Notes: generated from the sequence alone by a model not told the origin. A DNA stretch of 64,000 bases from JBBSHE01 sp038253325 (GCA_038253325.1 JBBSHE010000001.1:62001-126000); one strand, 5' to 3'; counted from the stretch's first letter, positions 17,288-25,782 are shown. Translations and numbers: made by a program.

Positions 17288-18201
17288 ATGTCCAACCCGT
17301 CCAAGCTCTTGCCGTTCAAACCGATGTCGATGACCACTGCCCAACTGGCTGCGGTCTCGTTTCTGCCCGGTACGCCGGGCATACTCATGAGCTCTACTCC
17401 TACCAACTGCACCGCTGGTTTGAGTGGTGTGTGAAGGCAACGGCCTGGATCCACTCATCGGGATCCAGCGCCCATGTCGAGCTCTACATCCGCGGCCTGG
17501 GCGAGGCCGCCTGATGGCGTCCTCGACCAACACGATGATGCACGGCGTCCGTGGGTTCTTCCGCTTCGCCCACATCGACGGCCTGATTCCCGCCGACCCC
17601 GCGGTCTACGCCCGGCTGCCAAAGGTGCACAGTGACGAGTCCCGGACTCAGGGCCTGGACCGACTGGAGTTGATCCGCTTCCTTCAAGTGGCCCAGACCA
17701 TCACCGTTCACCACGGCGCCCTGGCTTATCTGCTGGGCATCAATGCCCTCAGGGCCTCGGAGGCAGCAGCGGTCCGCATCGAGGACTACGCCGAGAACCC
17801 TGCGGGGCCATCGTGTCCTGCACCTGGTCGGCAAGGGCGACAAGCCCGCGACGATGCCCCTGACCGTCCCGGTCCTGCGTGTCTTGGAGGCGTGCCGTGG
17901 CGAGCGCACCGCCGGCCCGCTGGTTCTACGACCGGTGTCAGGCAGGCCGATCGACCGTCGTGACGTCTACCGGATGGTGCTGCGGGTCGCGAAGAGACCG
18001 GGCATTCCCCGACACATCAGCCCGCACTCGTTGCGTCACGCGGCGATCACGAACGCCCTCGACGCCGGAGTCCCACTCCGCGACGCCCAAATCCTCGCCC
18101 GCCATGTCGACCCCCGCACCACCGGGCACTACGACTGCGCTCGAGGCAATCTCGACCGCCACGGAGTCCACTTCCTCACCGCCTACGTCGCTGGCGTCTG
18201 A
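17288..18201 (+). pseudogene. Tyrosine recombinase, multiple frameshifts
   Basis: Piecing frames together gives a nearly complete recombinase of about 300 residues. The start is MSNPSKLLPFKPMSMTTAQL (ATG 17288). The core-binding domain reads HTHELYSYQLHRWFEWC and GVRGFFRFAHIDGLIPADP, and the catalytic domain reads NALRASEAAAVRIEDY (Arg), VGKGDKPATMPL (Lys), HSLRHAAITNALDAG (His-x-x-Arg), ILARHVDPRTTGHYD (His, Tyr). At least three frame changes separate these (near 17340, 17430-17515 and 17800), so it cannot be translated as one protein. All catalytic residues survive, suggesting recent loss. Confidence 0.85.
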
Positions 18202-18328
18202 CCGGCAGACATCCGGATTTGCCGATGAGCGGGCCACGCATGCATGGCGCAGTTCATCAGGCATTCTCGTTCTACACCACGCTCACACACCCGATCCGGC
18301 TCGGTGGTTCAGAGCTGATTCTTCCGGC

Positions 18329-18363
18329 TTGACGCATGCCGATATCGGCATATGATTGCGCCA
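18329..18363 (+). promoter_or_regulatory. Leaderless arsR-like promoter with palindromic operator
   Basis: TTGACG (18329-18334) and TATGAT (18351-18356) are separated by 16 bp. The perfect 16-bp palindrome ATGCCGATATCGGCAT (18336-18351) fills the spacer. Six bases after the -10 comes the ATG at 18363, so transcription would start at or next to the start codon. The arrangement predicts autorepression by the ArsR protein. The elements are seen; their function is inferred. Confidence 0.75.
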
Positions 18364-18707
18364 TGGCACGAGCAGCGACGACGTCGGACGTCTTCAACGC
18401 GATTGCCGAGCCGCAGCGCCGGGAGATCTTGGTGCTGCTGCGGGCGGGTGAGCGGCCGGTGACCGAGCTGGCCCAGGAGCTGGGGATGACCCAGCCGGGG
18501 GCGTCCAAACACCTGCGGGTGCTCCGGGAGGTCGGGCTGGTGCGGGACCACAAGGCAGGCAAGCAGCGCCTGTACGGTCTTGACGCCCGCGGGCTGCGGC
18601 CGGTCCACGAGTGGACCGGCCGGTTCGAGCGGTTCTGGAACGAGAGTTTCGACCGACTGGACGCATACGTGCAGGACCTAAGCAGGCAAGGCAGAAGGAG
18701 TAGCTGA
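18363..18707 (+). CDS. ArsR-family winged-helix repressor
   Basis: 114 residues from the ATG at 18363, chosen because the -10 box lies 6 bp upstream (an in-frame ATG at 18336 would lie inside the promoter). The winged helix is typical of the family: NAIAEPQRREILVLL, then TELAQELGMTQPGASKHLRVL and EVGLVRDHKAGKQRLYGLD. No metal-binding cysteines are visible. It belongs to the branch that controls SRPBCC (AHSA1) partners, and indeed abuts such a gene with no gap. Confidence 0.93.
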   Translation: MARAATTSDVFNAIAEPQRREILVLLRAGERPVTELAQELGMTQPGASKHLRVLREVGLVRDHKAGKQRLYGLDARGLRPVHEWTGRFERFWNESFDRLDAYVQDLSRQGRRSS

Positions 18708-19214
18708 ATGAGTTCGACAGGACAAGGAACGCCGGCGGAGTCCGCGACCGCCGACCGCGAGATCGTCATCTCCCGGATCATCGACGCCCCACGGGAGCTG
18801 CTGTTCGAGGCGTTCACCGAGGTCCGGCACCTGTCGCGGTGGTGGGGACCGGAGGGGTTCACCACTACCACGCAGTCGTTCGAGTTCCGCGTCGGCGGGG
18901 AGTGGGACTTCGTGATGCGCGGACCAGACGGGACGGACTACACCGAGTGGATCACCTGGACCGAGATCGCCCCGCCGGAGCGAATCGCGATGCTCCACGG
19001 TGAGTCCCGCGACGACCCCAACGCCTTCGAGTCAGTCCTGACATTCGAGCCCGACGGTGCGGCGACCCGGATCGAGATGCGCACAGTGTTCCCCACCGAG
19101 GAACTGCGCGACGAGGCGGTCGAGAAGTACCACGCGATCGAGGGCGGCCAGCAGACCCTGAGCAACCTGGCTACCTACGTCACCGAGATCGTTCAGAAGG
19201 GAGCGGAGGGCTGA
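18708..19214 (+). CDS. SRPBCC (AHSA1-like) domain protein
   Basis: 168 residues. START/Bet v1-like fold marked by REIVISRIIDAPRELLFEAF, HLSRWWGPEGF and the C-terminal helix EGGQQTLSNLATYV. Such proteins bind hydrophobic ligands; the ligand is unknown. It begins immediately after the ArsR stop, so the two are translationally coupled and presumably co-repressed. It ends with TGA overlapping the ATG of a DHFR-like fragment, the usual third member of such ArsR-SRPBCC-DHFR operons. Confidence 0.9.
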   Translation: MSSTGQGTPAESATADREIVISRIIDAPRELLFEAFTEVRHLSRWWGPEGFTTTTQSFEFRVGGEWDFVMRGPDGTDYTEWITWTEIAPPERIAMLHGESRDDPNAFESVLTFEPDGAATRIEMRTVFPTEELRDEAVEKYHAIEGGQQTLSNLATYVTEIVQKGAEG

Positions 19215-19917
19215 TGGCCGGGAAGGTGTTCTTCAGCGTGTCGATGTCGCTCGACGGGTTCATCGCGCCCGAGTCCCTAGAGGACTTGATGGGGCAGCAG
19301 TGGATGGAACTGCAGCAGAGGACGCCGCTCACGAGATCTACCACGACGACGCTGTGCTCGAGTTCCCCCAGTCCGGCGAACGGTTCGAAGGCGTGGCGAA
19401 CTTCCGCGAATGGCGGCGCCAGTACCCCGCGAGGCTCAAGTTCCACACGCGACGAATCACTCACCACGCCGATGCCAAGCCGCTTGAGCTCCTGAAGGTG
19501 GTCCCGCATGTCCTGGAGCACCTCGGGGGAATGTGGCGCCCAGTCCAAGACTTCGCCGACTACTCGCAGGGGCTCCCAAGTGCGGTACGACCTCGTCGGG
19601 TTGCCCGGGAACCTCTTGTCCGTCAGGTTGGGGTCATCCTCAAAGGGGCCCGTGGGTTCCACGCGGTAGATCCTGCCGGGTCCCTCGCCGACCGCCAGTT
19701 CTGCACCCCAAGTGGCTGCATCCAGGTTTGCGGTCAGGTAGATGTAGTTCGCCCTCATTCGCTCACCGAAATTGGACCCACAGCCAGGTTCCAGCAGGTC
19801 CCCCGGCTGCAGGTCAGCCTTCGTGCCGTGAAAGAAGGGCCCGAATTCCTGGGCATCGGACGGCATCGGTTCGTTCTCTGCTGCTGATGCTTCGTTCACC
19901 CGAACATGATCGCTCAA
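19180..19917 (-). CDS. arr: Rifampin ADP-ribosyltransferase (Arr) with non-homologous C-terminal extension
   Basis: The first 154 residues are a full-length Arr: GPFFHGTKADLQPGDLL, then ANYIYLTANLDAATWGAELA, GRIYRVEPTGPFEDDPNLTD and KRFPGNPTRSYRTWEPLRVV. It transfers ADP-ribose from NAD to rifamycins and inactivates them. The usual stop after residue 154 is absent. The frame continues another 91 codons through antisense SnoaL and DHFR debris, giving 245 residues against about 140 normally. TTG (19917), GTG (19899) and ATG (19866) are candidate starts. Whether the tail is tolerated is unknown. Confidence 0.85.
   Translation of the reverse strand: MSDHVRVNEASAAENEPMPSDAQEFGPFFHGTKADLQPGDLLEPGCGSNFGERMRANYIYLTANLDAATWGAELAVGEGPGRIYRVEPTGPFEDDPNLTDKRFPGNPTRSYRTWEPLRVVGEVLDWAPHSPEVLQDMRDHLQELKRLGIGVVSDSSRVELEPRGVLAPPFAEVRHAFEPFAGLGELEHSVVVVDLVSGVLCCSSIHCCPIKSSRDSGAMNPSSDIDTLKNTFPAISPPLPSERSR
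19214..19312 (+). pseudogene. DHFR-like (RibD_C) gene, 5' fragment
   Basis: The ATG overlaps the SRPBCC stop. About 33 codons read MAGKVFFSVSMSLDGFIAPE and continue GQQWMELQ, typical of the N-terminus of RibD_C-type reductases. At about 19312 homology switches to a SnoaL-like protein in another frame. The remaining roughly 150 residues of the reductase are missing. The operon partner of the ArsR/SRPBCC pair has thus been lost by recombination. Confidence 0.75.
19313..19455 (+). pseudogene. SnoaL-like (NTF2 fold) internal fragment
   Basis: The frame from 19313 reads AAEDAAHEIYHDDAVLEF, then GERFEGVANFREWRRQYP and RRITH, as in small nuclear-transport-factor-2-like proteins. Only about 47 residues remain, with no start of its own, and homology ends where the antisense arr gene begins. 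The fragment is joined upstream to the DHFR-like piece at a CTGCAGCAG sequence that both parents could share. Confidence 0.65.
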
Positions 19918-20006
19918 GCCGCAATCGGACGTCTCCGGAAATGCGTCAGACCGCCGCCTGCCGCCGTGTAGGCAGGCGCCCGCATCTGCCGACGAGCGGA
20001 CCCGCC

Positions 20007-20282
20007 TCAGCCGCTCCGAAGGACCTGGTAGATGGTTTCGGATAGAGGAGCCGGGCGGGGTACGTCATTCCAGCCAATCTCGAGCGCCTTGTCAGCGATC
20101 GCGGCCTTGACCTGGGCGACGTCCACGTCATCTTCGAAGAACGAGATGGAAACTCCGTTCCCGGTCGCCGGGTCAACCAGGTGATAGGCGCCCAGGACTC
20201 CGGGAACGGTCTTCGCGGCGTCGATCACCCACTGCCGCTCGTCGTCAGGCATGGGCTCCCACACGGCGATTCGAGCGAACAC
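20007..20282 (-). CDS. Small dimeric alpha/beta-barrel-like hypothetical protein
   Basis: 91 residues from a GTG preceded at ideal distance by GGAGGTAGC. The pattern FARIAVWEPMPDDERQWV, then TVPGVLGAYHLVDPATGNG and VSISFFEDDVDVAQVKAAI is that of ferredoxin-like ABM-type proteins (beta-alpha-beta-beta-alpha-beta), which act as small monooxygenases or stress-dimerising proteins. No catalytic residues can be claimed. It is monocistronic and oriented like arr. Confidence 0.7.
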   Translation of the reverse strand: MFARIAVWEPMPDDERQWVIDAAKTVPGVLGAYHLVDPATGNGVSISFFEDDVDVAQVKAAIADKALEIGWNDVPRPAPLSETIYQVLRSG

Positions 20283-20660
20283 GCTACCTCCGATTTGACG
20301 AAATGGTCAGCCGAAGATGGCCCCGGGCCCCTCAATGCTAGGACGAACTGTCAGCCGCGATCGGCCCGCTCGAGGACGCGAGTCATTCCGCCGCCAATGG
20401 TGCGGCCAAACGGACAACAGCCGTGGTGACCGCACGATGTCAGGCAGCGCTGCGCTCGTTGAGGGGCCGTCGGCGCAGGCTGGATCGCCAGGGCCCTGTC
20501 CATCCAGTCAATCAGGTGCACGTCGCCGTCCACTTGAAGGGCGAAGTTGGCACTGCCATCGGGCTTGGCCAAGCTGCGCGGCACCGGAACTAGTACGAGC
20601 TCGCCTATCAAGCAGAGCCGCCAGAGACCGGCGCGCCATAGCTCACCAATACCGTCCGGA
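20283..20660. other. Gap without recognised gene
   Basis: A minus-strand open frame (20351-20773) contains a protein-like stretch GELWRAGLWRLCLIGELVLV and FALQVDGDVHLIDWMDRAL. I recognise no family, and the frame overlaps the DUF664 remnant, so it is not called as a gene. No RNA or repeat is apparent. Confidence 0.35.
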
Positions 20661-21120
20661 TCAGCTACCCGACTGAGCGGACCGGGCTGCGTCTTCGATC
20701 CGAGTACAGCGGCGCTGCCAGTATTCATCGCCCTGGGCTGGGGCGGTCGCGTCGTCACCGACGGCACCGTCAAGCTGTTCTCGCAGGACGTCCGCGTGAC
20801 CGGCGTGCCGATTGGTCTCGGTGAGCATGTGGACCATGACGTTGAACAACATCACGTTGGGCCTGGGCCACCATGGCACGTGGCCTGGTGCGTCAATCGG
20901 AAGGGCATCGATGGTCGCGTCCGAGTGCAGCCATACCTGCTTGTACCGGTCGACGGTCTCGCCGAGTGTCTCCTCCTTGTGACCCACAGGTTGGCGTCAT
21001 GTGCGTCGAAGTCGTTCCAGGGGCCATCGGTTCGGGGAAAGGTCGACCGAACACCTCCCCGAAGTATCGGGATTTCCACGACGCCAGGTGCCTGACCAGT
21101 CCCAGCAGGTTGGCCCCGCT
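20661..21120 (-). pseudogene. DUF664/DinB-like gene, truncated and frameshifted
   Basis: Reading from 21120 down, the family pattern appears in three frames: NLLGLVRHLASWKSRYFGEV and FGRPFPEP, then DAHDANLWVT, then KEETLGETVDRYKQVWLHSD, APGHVPWWPRP and TETNRHAGHADVLREQLDGA. The metal-binding histidines are present, but at least two frameshifts and loss of the N-terminal helix make it non-functional. It abuts a MobF relaxase fragment in opposite orientation at about 21120. An intact paralogue is at 16.0 kb. Confidence 0.75.
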
Positions 21121-21124
21121 GGCA

Positions 21125-21595
21125 CAGGACCGGGCGGCCGAGCAGATCATCGCGTGGGTCGCCGAGCACGCCACCACCCGTGTCGGGCCGCGGGGACGGC
21201 AAGAACAGGTCCCGGTCGAGCTGATCGGGGCCGTCACGGTCCGGCATGTCACCTCCCGGGCCGGTGACCCGCACCGGCATCTGCATCTGCAGTTCAACGC
21301 GCGGGTCTTCGCTGACGGCAGGTGGCGAGGACTGCACACCGTCGGGTTCCGAGACAGCATCGAGGCACTCAACGGCATCGGACACGCCGCCGCCGTGATG
21401 ACCGACCCTGACTTCCGCGCCGCGCTGACGGCAGCCGCGTTCACCCTCGACCCGTCGACGTGCGAGGTGGCTGAGCTGGCGCCGTACGTGGGCCGGTTCA
21501 GTGAGCGGGCGGCGCAGATCGGCAGGAACATCGACCGGTACGAGGCCGAGTGGCGTGCCGCCAACCCTGCCCAGGAGCCGGGGCCGGTGGTGCGC
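21125..21595 (+). pseudogene. MobF-type conjugative relaxase fragment
   Basis: About 155 residues of a TraA/TrwC-like relaxase: AEQIIAWVAEHATTRVGPRG, then VTVRHVTSRAGDPHRHLHLQ carrying the three-histidine metal site, followed by NARVFADGRWRGLHTVGFRD and ERAAQIGRNIDRYEAEWRA. The N-terminal catalytic tyrosines and the helicase half are absent. It is direct evidence that a conjugative plasmid or integrative element once contributed to this region. Homology changes to an integrase at about 21596. Confidence 0.82.
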
Positions 21596-22179
21596 CAGTC
21601 ACGCTCTCCTTGTCCGGGTCCTTGGCTACTGCGGTCTCAGGTGGGATGAGGGGACGGCCCTGACCGTGGCGAAGTGTGACCTGCTGAGATCTCGCCTGAT
21701 CGTGGACTGTGCTGTCAGCGACGTGAACGGCAAGGTGTTCGTCGGGACCACTAAGAGCGGCAAGCGTCGCGAGGGGCCAATCTCTCGTTTCATTCGTGAC
21801 GAGTTGGCAAGCCACGTCGCGGGCCGCAAGCCCGACGACCTCGTGTTCCCAGCGCCGCGCGGCGGGTACCTCCGCAATGCCAACGTCCGCCGCGACTGCT
21901 TCGACCGCGCAGCCAGAGACGCCAGCCTGACGGGTCTAGTGCCACACTCCCTGCGGCACCGCGGCGTCCCTCGCGATCGCTTGTGGGGCAAACATCAAGG
22001 TCGTGCAGTCCATGCTGGGGCACGCCTCGGCGACCGTGACATGGGATCTGTACGGCCACTTGTACGATGACGACCTGGATCGGGTAGCTAAGCGGATGCA
22101 CGATGTCCGCGAGGAGTTCCTGCGGACCTCTTGCGGACTATCGGCGGACCGAACCGCCGAAATCCGCAGCATTCAGTGA
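21596..22179 (+). pseudogene. Tyrosine integrase catalytic domain, one-base frameshift
   Basis: Only the C-terminal catalytic domain is present: GLRWDEGTALTV (Arg), TTKSGKRREGP (Lys) and LVPHSLRH. A missing base near 21960 then shifts the frame, and the rest reads SLAIACGANIKVVQSMLGHA and TWDLYGHLYDDDLDRVAKRM to a stop at 22177-22179. The N-terminal half is replaced by the relaxase fragment. It ends 35 bp before an intact tRNA-Arg, the position expected of an integrase beside its attachment site. Confidence 0.83.
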
Positions 22180-22214
22180 AGGCATAGGCCTCTGACCTGG
22201 GGTTTATGCGCAAG

Positions 22215-22287
22215 GCCCTCGTAGCTCAGGGGATAGAGCAACGGTTTCCTAAACCGTGTGTCGCGTGTTCGAATCACGCCGGGGGCA
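22215..22287 (+). tRNA. tRNA-Arg(CCU)
   Basis: A full cloverleaf can be folded: acceptor GCCCTCG/CGGGGGC, D stem GCTC/GAGC, anticodon stem ACGGT/ACCGT with loop TTCCTAA (anticodon CCT), and T arm GCGTG-TTCGAAT-CACGC. Discriminator A is at 22287; CCA is not encoded. An integrase remnant ends 35 bp upstream, and a 35-bp identical segment of this tRNA is found inverted at 28275-28309. Confidence 0.95.
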
Positions 22288-22439
22288 CCGCTAGTCTTTC
22301 GCGATTCGTGGCTCGGGCCAGTGGACATGTGACCTGGGGAGGGAGGTGAAACCACTGTCGATGGAACCATTGCACAGCGAGACAAGTACCGATGGCACCA
22401 GCAGAGCGGTGTGGCTCACGCGGTCAGCGGAGGGGGATA

Positions 22440-22624
22440 TCTCGATTCGGGACAAGACATCGGTGACCTGTCTCTGCTGAAGGCCCTGGTGGGCATCGGA
22501 GATGACCAACCGGGTTCCGATGGGGCCACGGGCCTTGGGCGAGCGCAGGAACACCCGTCCAGAACGCACCGTCCTCGGAATCACCGACGTCGAAGCCCAG
22601 GACTTCGCGGCGGCCGTCGGCGCA
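22440..22624 (-). pseudogene. IS256-family (Mutator) transposase fragment
   Basis: Two frames read ADGRREVLGFDVGDSEDGAF and then FLRSPKARGPIGTRLVISDA. This matches the central catalytic segment (second aspartate region, SDAH) of IS256-type transposases. Both ends are missing and a frameshift lies near 22560. It is fused without a gap to the integrase fragment on the same strand. Confidence 0.7.
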
Positions 22625-22831
22625 CATCCTCCGGCCGTACCTGCTCAGGACCCTTGGACACACCACCGTGAAGAACACCTTCAGGTCATAGGCCGTCGCC
22701 AACACCGTGTTCGGTCGACAACGCCCAGACATGAACTCCAGATACTCATCCAGGACCGGCACCCCCAGACGAACCAACGGCTCCCCGGCCGTACCCGAAG
22801 AACGGATCAGACACGGATCCACAGCAGACAT
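22625..22831 (-). pseudogene. Tyrosine recombinase N-terminal fragment
   Basis: On the minus strand from 22831: MSAVDPCLIRSSGTAGEPLV, then VLDEYLEFMSGRCRPNTVLA and TAYDLKVFFTVV. This is the SAM-like core-binding domain of an integrase. A frame change follows (continuation SKGPEQVRPEDV in another frame), and then an abrupt switch to transposase sequence. No catalytic domain is attached. It may derive from the same kind of integrase as the C-terminal piece at 21.6-22.2 kb. Confidence 0.7.
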
Positions 22832-23043
22832 GCGACGCCTCCCTCTCCTCGCAGAACACCGAGAACATCCTCGGCGAAATGTCCAAGAAGATCACCCGCA
22901 TATCAAGCATGAGCGTGCGTTGCCCGTCGATGCGGTGTAGTGACAAACGAGTGTCAACGACGGGGATCCGCAGGTCCCCTTGGGTTCATTCGGGAGCCGT
23001 TGGCTGTCGCAGCCCCGGAGCCGCGACTAGTCCCCTGCGGCTT

Positions 23044-23688
23044 CTAGTCGTTGATCAGTTGCTTGAACGCGGGTTCGTTGCGGATCGGATCCAGGTCGGA
23101 GTCTTGCCTTGCCGAATGGCGAAACTCCTCCGACATCTCGATGGCGTGCCGGAGTCGATCGAGTGCCTCGCTCGTCCGGCCGCATTGACTCTCGCAGCAG
23201 GCGAGGTTGAAGAACAGCATGGGGTACTGCGGATTGGCTGCCACCAGGGCGCCCAGACGGTCGGCGACCTCCGCATACTCGCCAGCCTCATAGAGCGGGG
23301 CGAGCGGAGCCCACAGTTCCCAGCCGCGAGCCTCATACGCATGTCCCGGCGTCCCTTCCACCGCGATGATGGTCGTCCGGTCCTCCGTGGCGGAAGCCGT
23401 TCGCTTCGTGCGGGGAGGGGCGAAAACGAGAGTCCCGGCCGGCGCGTCGACCCTGACACCATCAAGCTCGAACACAGCGTGGCCGCGCAGGACGAGAAAG
23501 AGCTCCTGGTCAGCGGTGGGGTCGTCCTCGTCGTGCTCGTTGATGATGCGTTCGCCCGCCGCGCGAGCCGTCCAAGCAGTCACTCCGAACGCCGTGATGC
23601 CCAAGTGGTGTCGAATCGGCAAATAATGACAGCCTGCGTCGCTGAAATCCCTGATCTCGTCCAAGTGCGCAACCGCGTAACCAACCAT
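23044..23688 (-). CDS. Cupin-TPR-like protein
   Basis: 214 residues from ATG 23688. The N-terminal half is a single cupin barrel (HYLPIRHHLG, then QELFLVLRGHAVFELDG and VDAPAGTLVFAPP), with weak conservation of the metal histidines. The C-terminal half is helical and resembles a degenerate tetratricopeptide pair (APLYEAGEYAEVADRL, NLACCESQCGRTSEALD). It may bind a small ligand and a partner protein, but its actual role is unknown. It is monocistronic, with a GGGAGAGGGAAC leader. Confidence 0.75.
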   Translation of the reverse strand: MVGYAVAHLDEIRDFSDAGCHYLPIRHHLGITAFGVTAWTARAAGERIINEHDEDDPTADQELFLVLRGHAVFELDGVRVDAPAGTLVFAPPRTKRTASATEDRTTIIAVEGTPGHAYEARGWELWAPLAPLYEAGEYAEVADRLGALVAANPQYPMLFFNLACCESQCGRTSEALDRLRHAIEMSEEFRHSARQDSDLDPIRNEPAFKQLIND

Positions 23689-23959
23689 GGCTCGTCCGTT
23701 CCCTCTCCCTGAGTACTGAAAACTTTGAACCTGCGTCACGCTATACGCGCCCACCGACACGTGCGCGTCGGTGCCTATGGGCGTGCCACCTCCCACCCCC
23801 GGTCACGACCCGACGACGCGGCCGCACATCGGCTATGTACGGGCACATCGTCGGGGGTATCCGACAGGCGGCGGCGTGACGCACCCAGCGGAGGGCGGCA
23901 TGTGCGGGGCGCTTCGCCGCGCCGATCGCTGTTGGCGGCGACTATGAGGGGAACAGTCT

Positions 23960-24552
23960 CTAGTGCCCCTCGGAGACGACTTCGACGGTGCCGTCGGTCA
24001 CCTTGATGGCCGTCTGGTCGTCGATGGCGTACGCCGGACCCCGATGTCGGCGGCCCATCTCTCCGCCTCGGTCATGGTGTTCTCCGGCATGAGCTCGTGA
24101 CCCAGGTGCGGGAAGATCGAGAAGCCGACGACCCCTAGGGTGCCGTCGCCCCCGGTGGGCGGCCTCCAGTTGACGAAGTCGTCACACCGATTTGGGGGGT
24201 CATCACCATGCTTCCGGCGCTCACCCCCACCCAGACCGTCTCGCTCAGCGACGGCAGGAGGTCCGCCAGCCCGGACTGCCGCATCCAGTGGCACAGGTAC
24301 GTGGCATCGCCGCCGTCCACCAGCAGGACGTCAGCCTCCCGGACCCAGGGGATCCAGCGCTCCTCGCCGATGCTGGGCAGTGCGGTGAGCTCGAGGACGC
24401 CCACTGACTTCCAGCCCAGGTCACACATGGGTGCCGGGGTCTGGCCGGCGATGAAGCGCCAGGCCGAGGCTGGTGTGCACATGGGGTGGCCGTATTCCGC
24501 CGTAGGGATGCAGAGGGCACTGGATTCGGCTGCGGGCATGCCGACGCACTCG
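23960..24552 (-). pseudogene. Peptidase E-like (S51) gene, inverted broken copy
   Basis: It closely matches the intact gene at 25783-26454 but lies on the opposite strand. Recognisable parts are SSALCIPTAEYGHP, CDLGWKSVGVLELTALPSI and the nucleophile motif VSAGSMVMTPQIG. A frameshift near 24190 precedes DDFVNWRPP and FSIFPHLGHELMP, and another near 24035 precedes AYAIDDQTAIKVTDGTVEVV. The first roughly 28 residues are missing. The two copies form an inverted pair around the terpene-cyclase-like gene. Confidence 0.82.
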
Positions 24553-24609
24553 CGGTATGACGCACCTCCCTCGAAGTGCTCTGCGACGGCAGGCGAGAGG
24601 GATTCCTGG

Positions 24610-25569
24610 TCAATGCATGAGGTTCACCCGACCGGCCGCGGCAAGCACACGCAGCGCATTGAGGGTCACCATCAGGTTGGGCTCGCCGGCGCTCCCCCAG
24701 TCGACTACCTCGGGGGTGGTGTTGCTGTCGGCCGCGCGCCACCACTGTGCCTGGGCGTTCCATCTGCCGTCGGGTCGGCGCTTCGTCTCGAGCAGGTGCA
24801 AGGCATCGGAGGCCCGGGAGTCGGTGCACCCGTCTCCGCCGGCGATGACGAGTAATGCCGAGAGCACGTCGTAGTGCCAGTACGAGGGGTAGGGCGTCGA
24901 CAGCCAACGGGCATTGATGGGCTCGCCAGTGCCCGCGCGGCGGAACACCCGATGCTGGAGGAACAGCTCGACGGCCCGCTCGGCGGCTTCGCGGGCACCG
25001 GCATGACCGGTAGCCGCGGCGTACTGTTGCAGGCCCCATGCGGTGCGTAGCGACTCGTGGAACGACGACCGATGCCCGTCGGCGCGGTTGTCGCAGTTCC
25101 AGCCGCCGTCGGGCCATTGCCAGGAGATGATCGCCTCGGCCAGCCGTTGCGTGCGCTCGTCTCCGGCGAGTCCGAGCTGCGTACACGCGCCGAGCGCGTT
25201 GCCGTGGATGCTGGCGTGGGAACGCGGCAGCCTGTCGACCACCCGTGGCGGATACTTCAGGCTGTTCACGATCCAGGCCAAGACATGCTCAGCGGCTGCG
25301 GCGACGCGCGGATCGCTGGCAGGTACGGCAAGTTCTGCCAAGGCGACCAACCGCCAATGCGCGCCGGTCCACTTGCGGTATGGGTCGCCTCCAAACCCGC
25401 CGTCCTCCTGTTGCCCAGCGAGCAACGCCGACACCCACGGCCCCGCCGTGATGGCTGCCCGGTCCGAGGCCGAGTCTTCGTCAAGCAGGTCGCGACGTGT
25501 CATGTGTCGCACCGCCGGTTCCTTCGCCGCGAGCAGCCAGGCCATTGCGCCCGCCGTGCTCTCGTCCAC
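24610..25569 (-). CDS. Prenyltransferase/squalene-cyclase-like alpha-toroid protein
   Basis: 319 residues, soluble. It has several repeats of the terpenoid cyclase/prenyltransferase toroid: AGQQEDGGFGGDPYRKW, ISWQWPDGGWNCD and LLETKRRPDGRWNAQ. The DxDD or DCTAE catalytic motifs of true cyclases are not visible. It therefore resembles the widespread class of stand-alone toroid proteins of unknown function rather than a hopanoid enzyme. It lies between the inverted peptidase E copies; its 3' end is 58 bp from the truncated copy. Confidence 0.78.
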   Translation of the reverse strand: MDESTAGAMAWLLAAKEPAVRHMTRRDLLDEDSASDRAAITAGPWVSALLAGQQEDGGFGGDPYRKWTGAHWRLVALAELAVPASDPRVAAAAEHVLAWIVNSLKYPPRVVDRLPRSHASIHGNALGACTQLGLAGDERTQRLAEAIISWQWPDGGWNCDNRADGHRSSFHESLRTAWGLQQYAAATGHAGAREAAERAVELFLQHRVFRRAGTGEPINARWLSTPYPSYWHYDVLSALLVIAGGDGCTDSRASDALHLLETKRRPDGRWNAQAQWWRAADSNTTPEVVDWGSAGEPNLMVTLNALRVLAAAGRVNLMH

Positions 25570-25782
25570 CTACGGCAGGATCGCAGATCTCTGGACCGCC
25601 CGGTTCACCCGTTCACGGGCACGCGCGAAAATTTCCCAAAGTGATCCTCATGCCGGAACGCGGCGCAGTGACGCAGTGCCCGCGGCTGTTGCAGGTAGTT
25701 TGACCGTCAACAGCGCTGAGTTTCGCGGTGGTCCCAGGTCTACCCGTCAAACCGCTCCATCGCACTCGACTCGGGAGGCATC

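Noticed and set aside
20351..20773. 140-codon minus-strand frame
   Set aside because: It overlaps the DUF664 remnant and has no recognisable domain, start signal or conserved context.
24610..25569. Squalene-hopene cyclase
   Set aside because: It has QW-like toroid repeats but lacks the DxDD motif, is half the usual length and has no isoprenoid neighbours.
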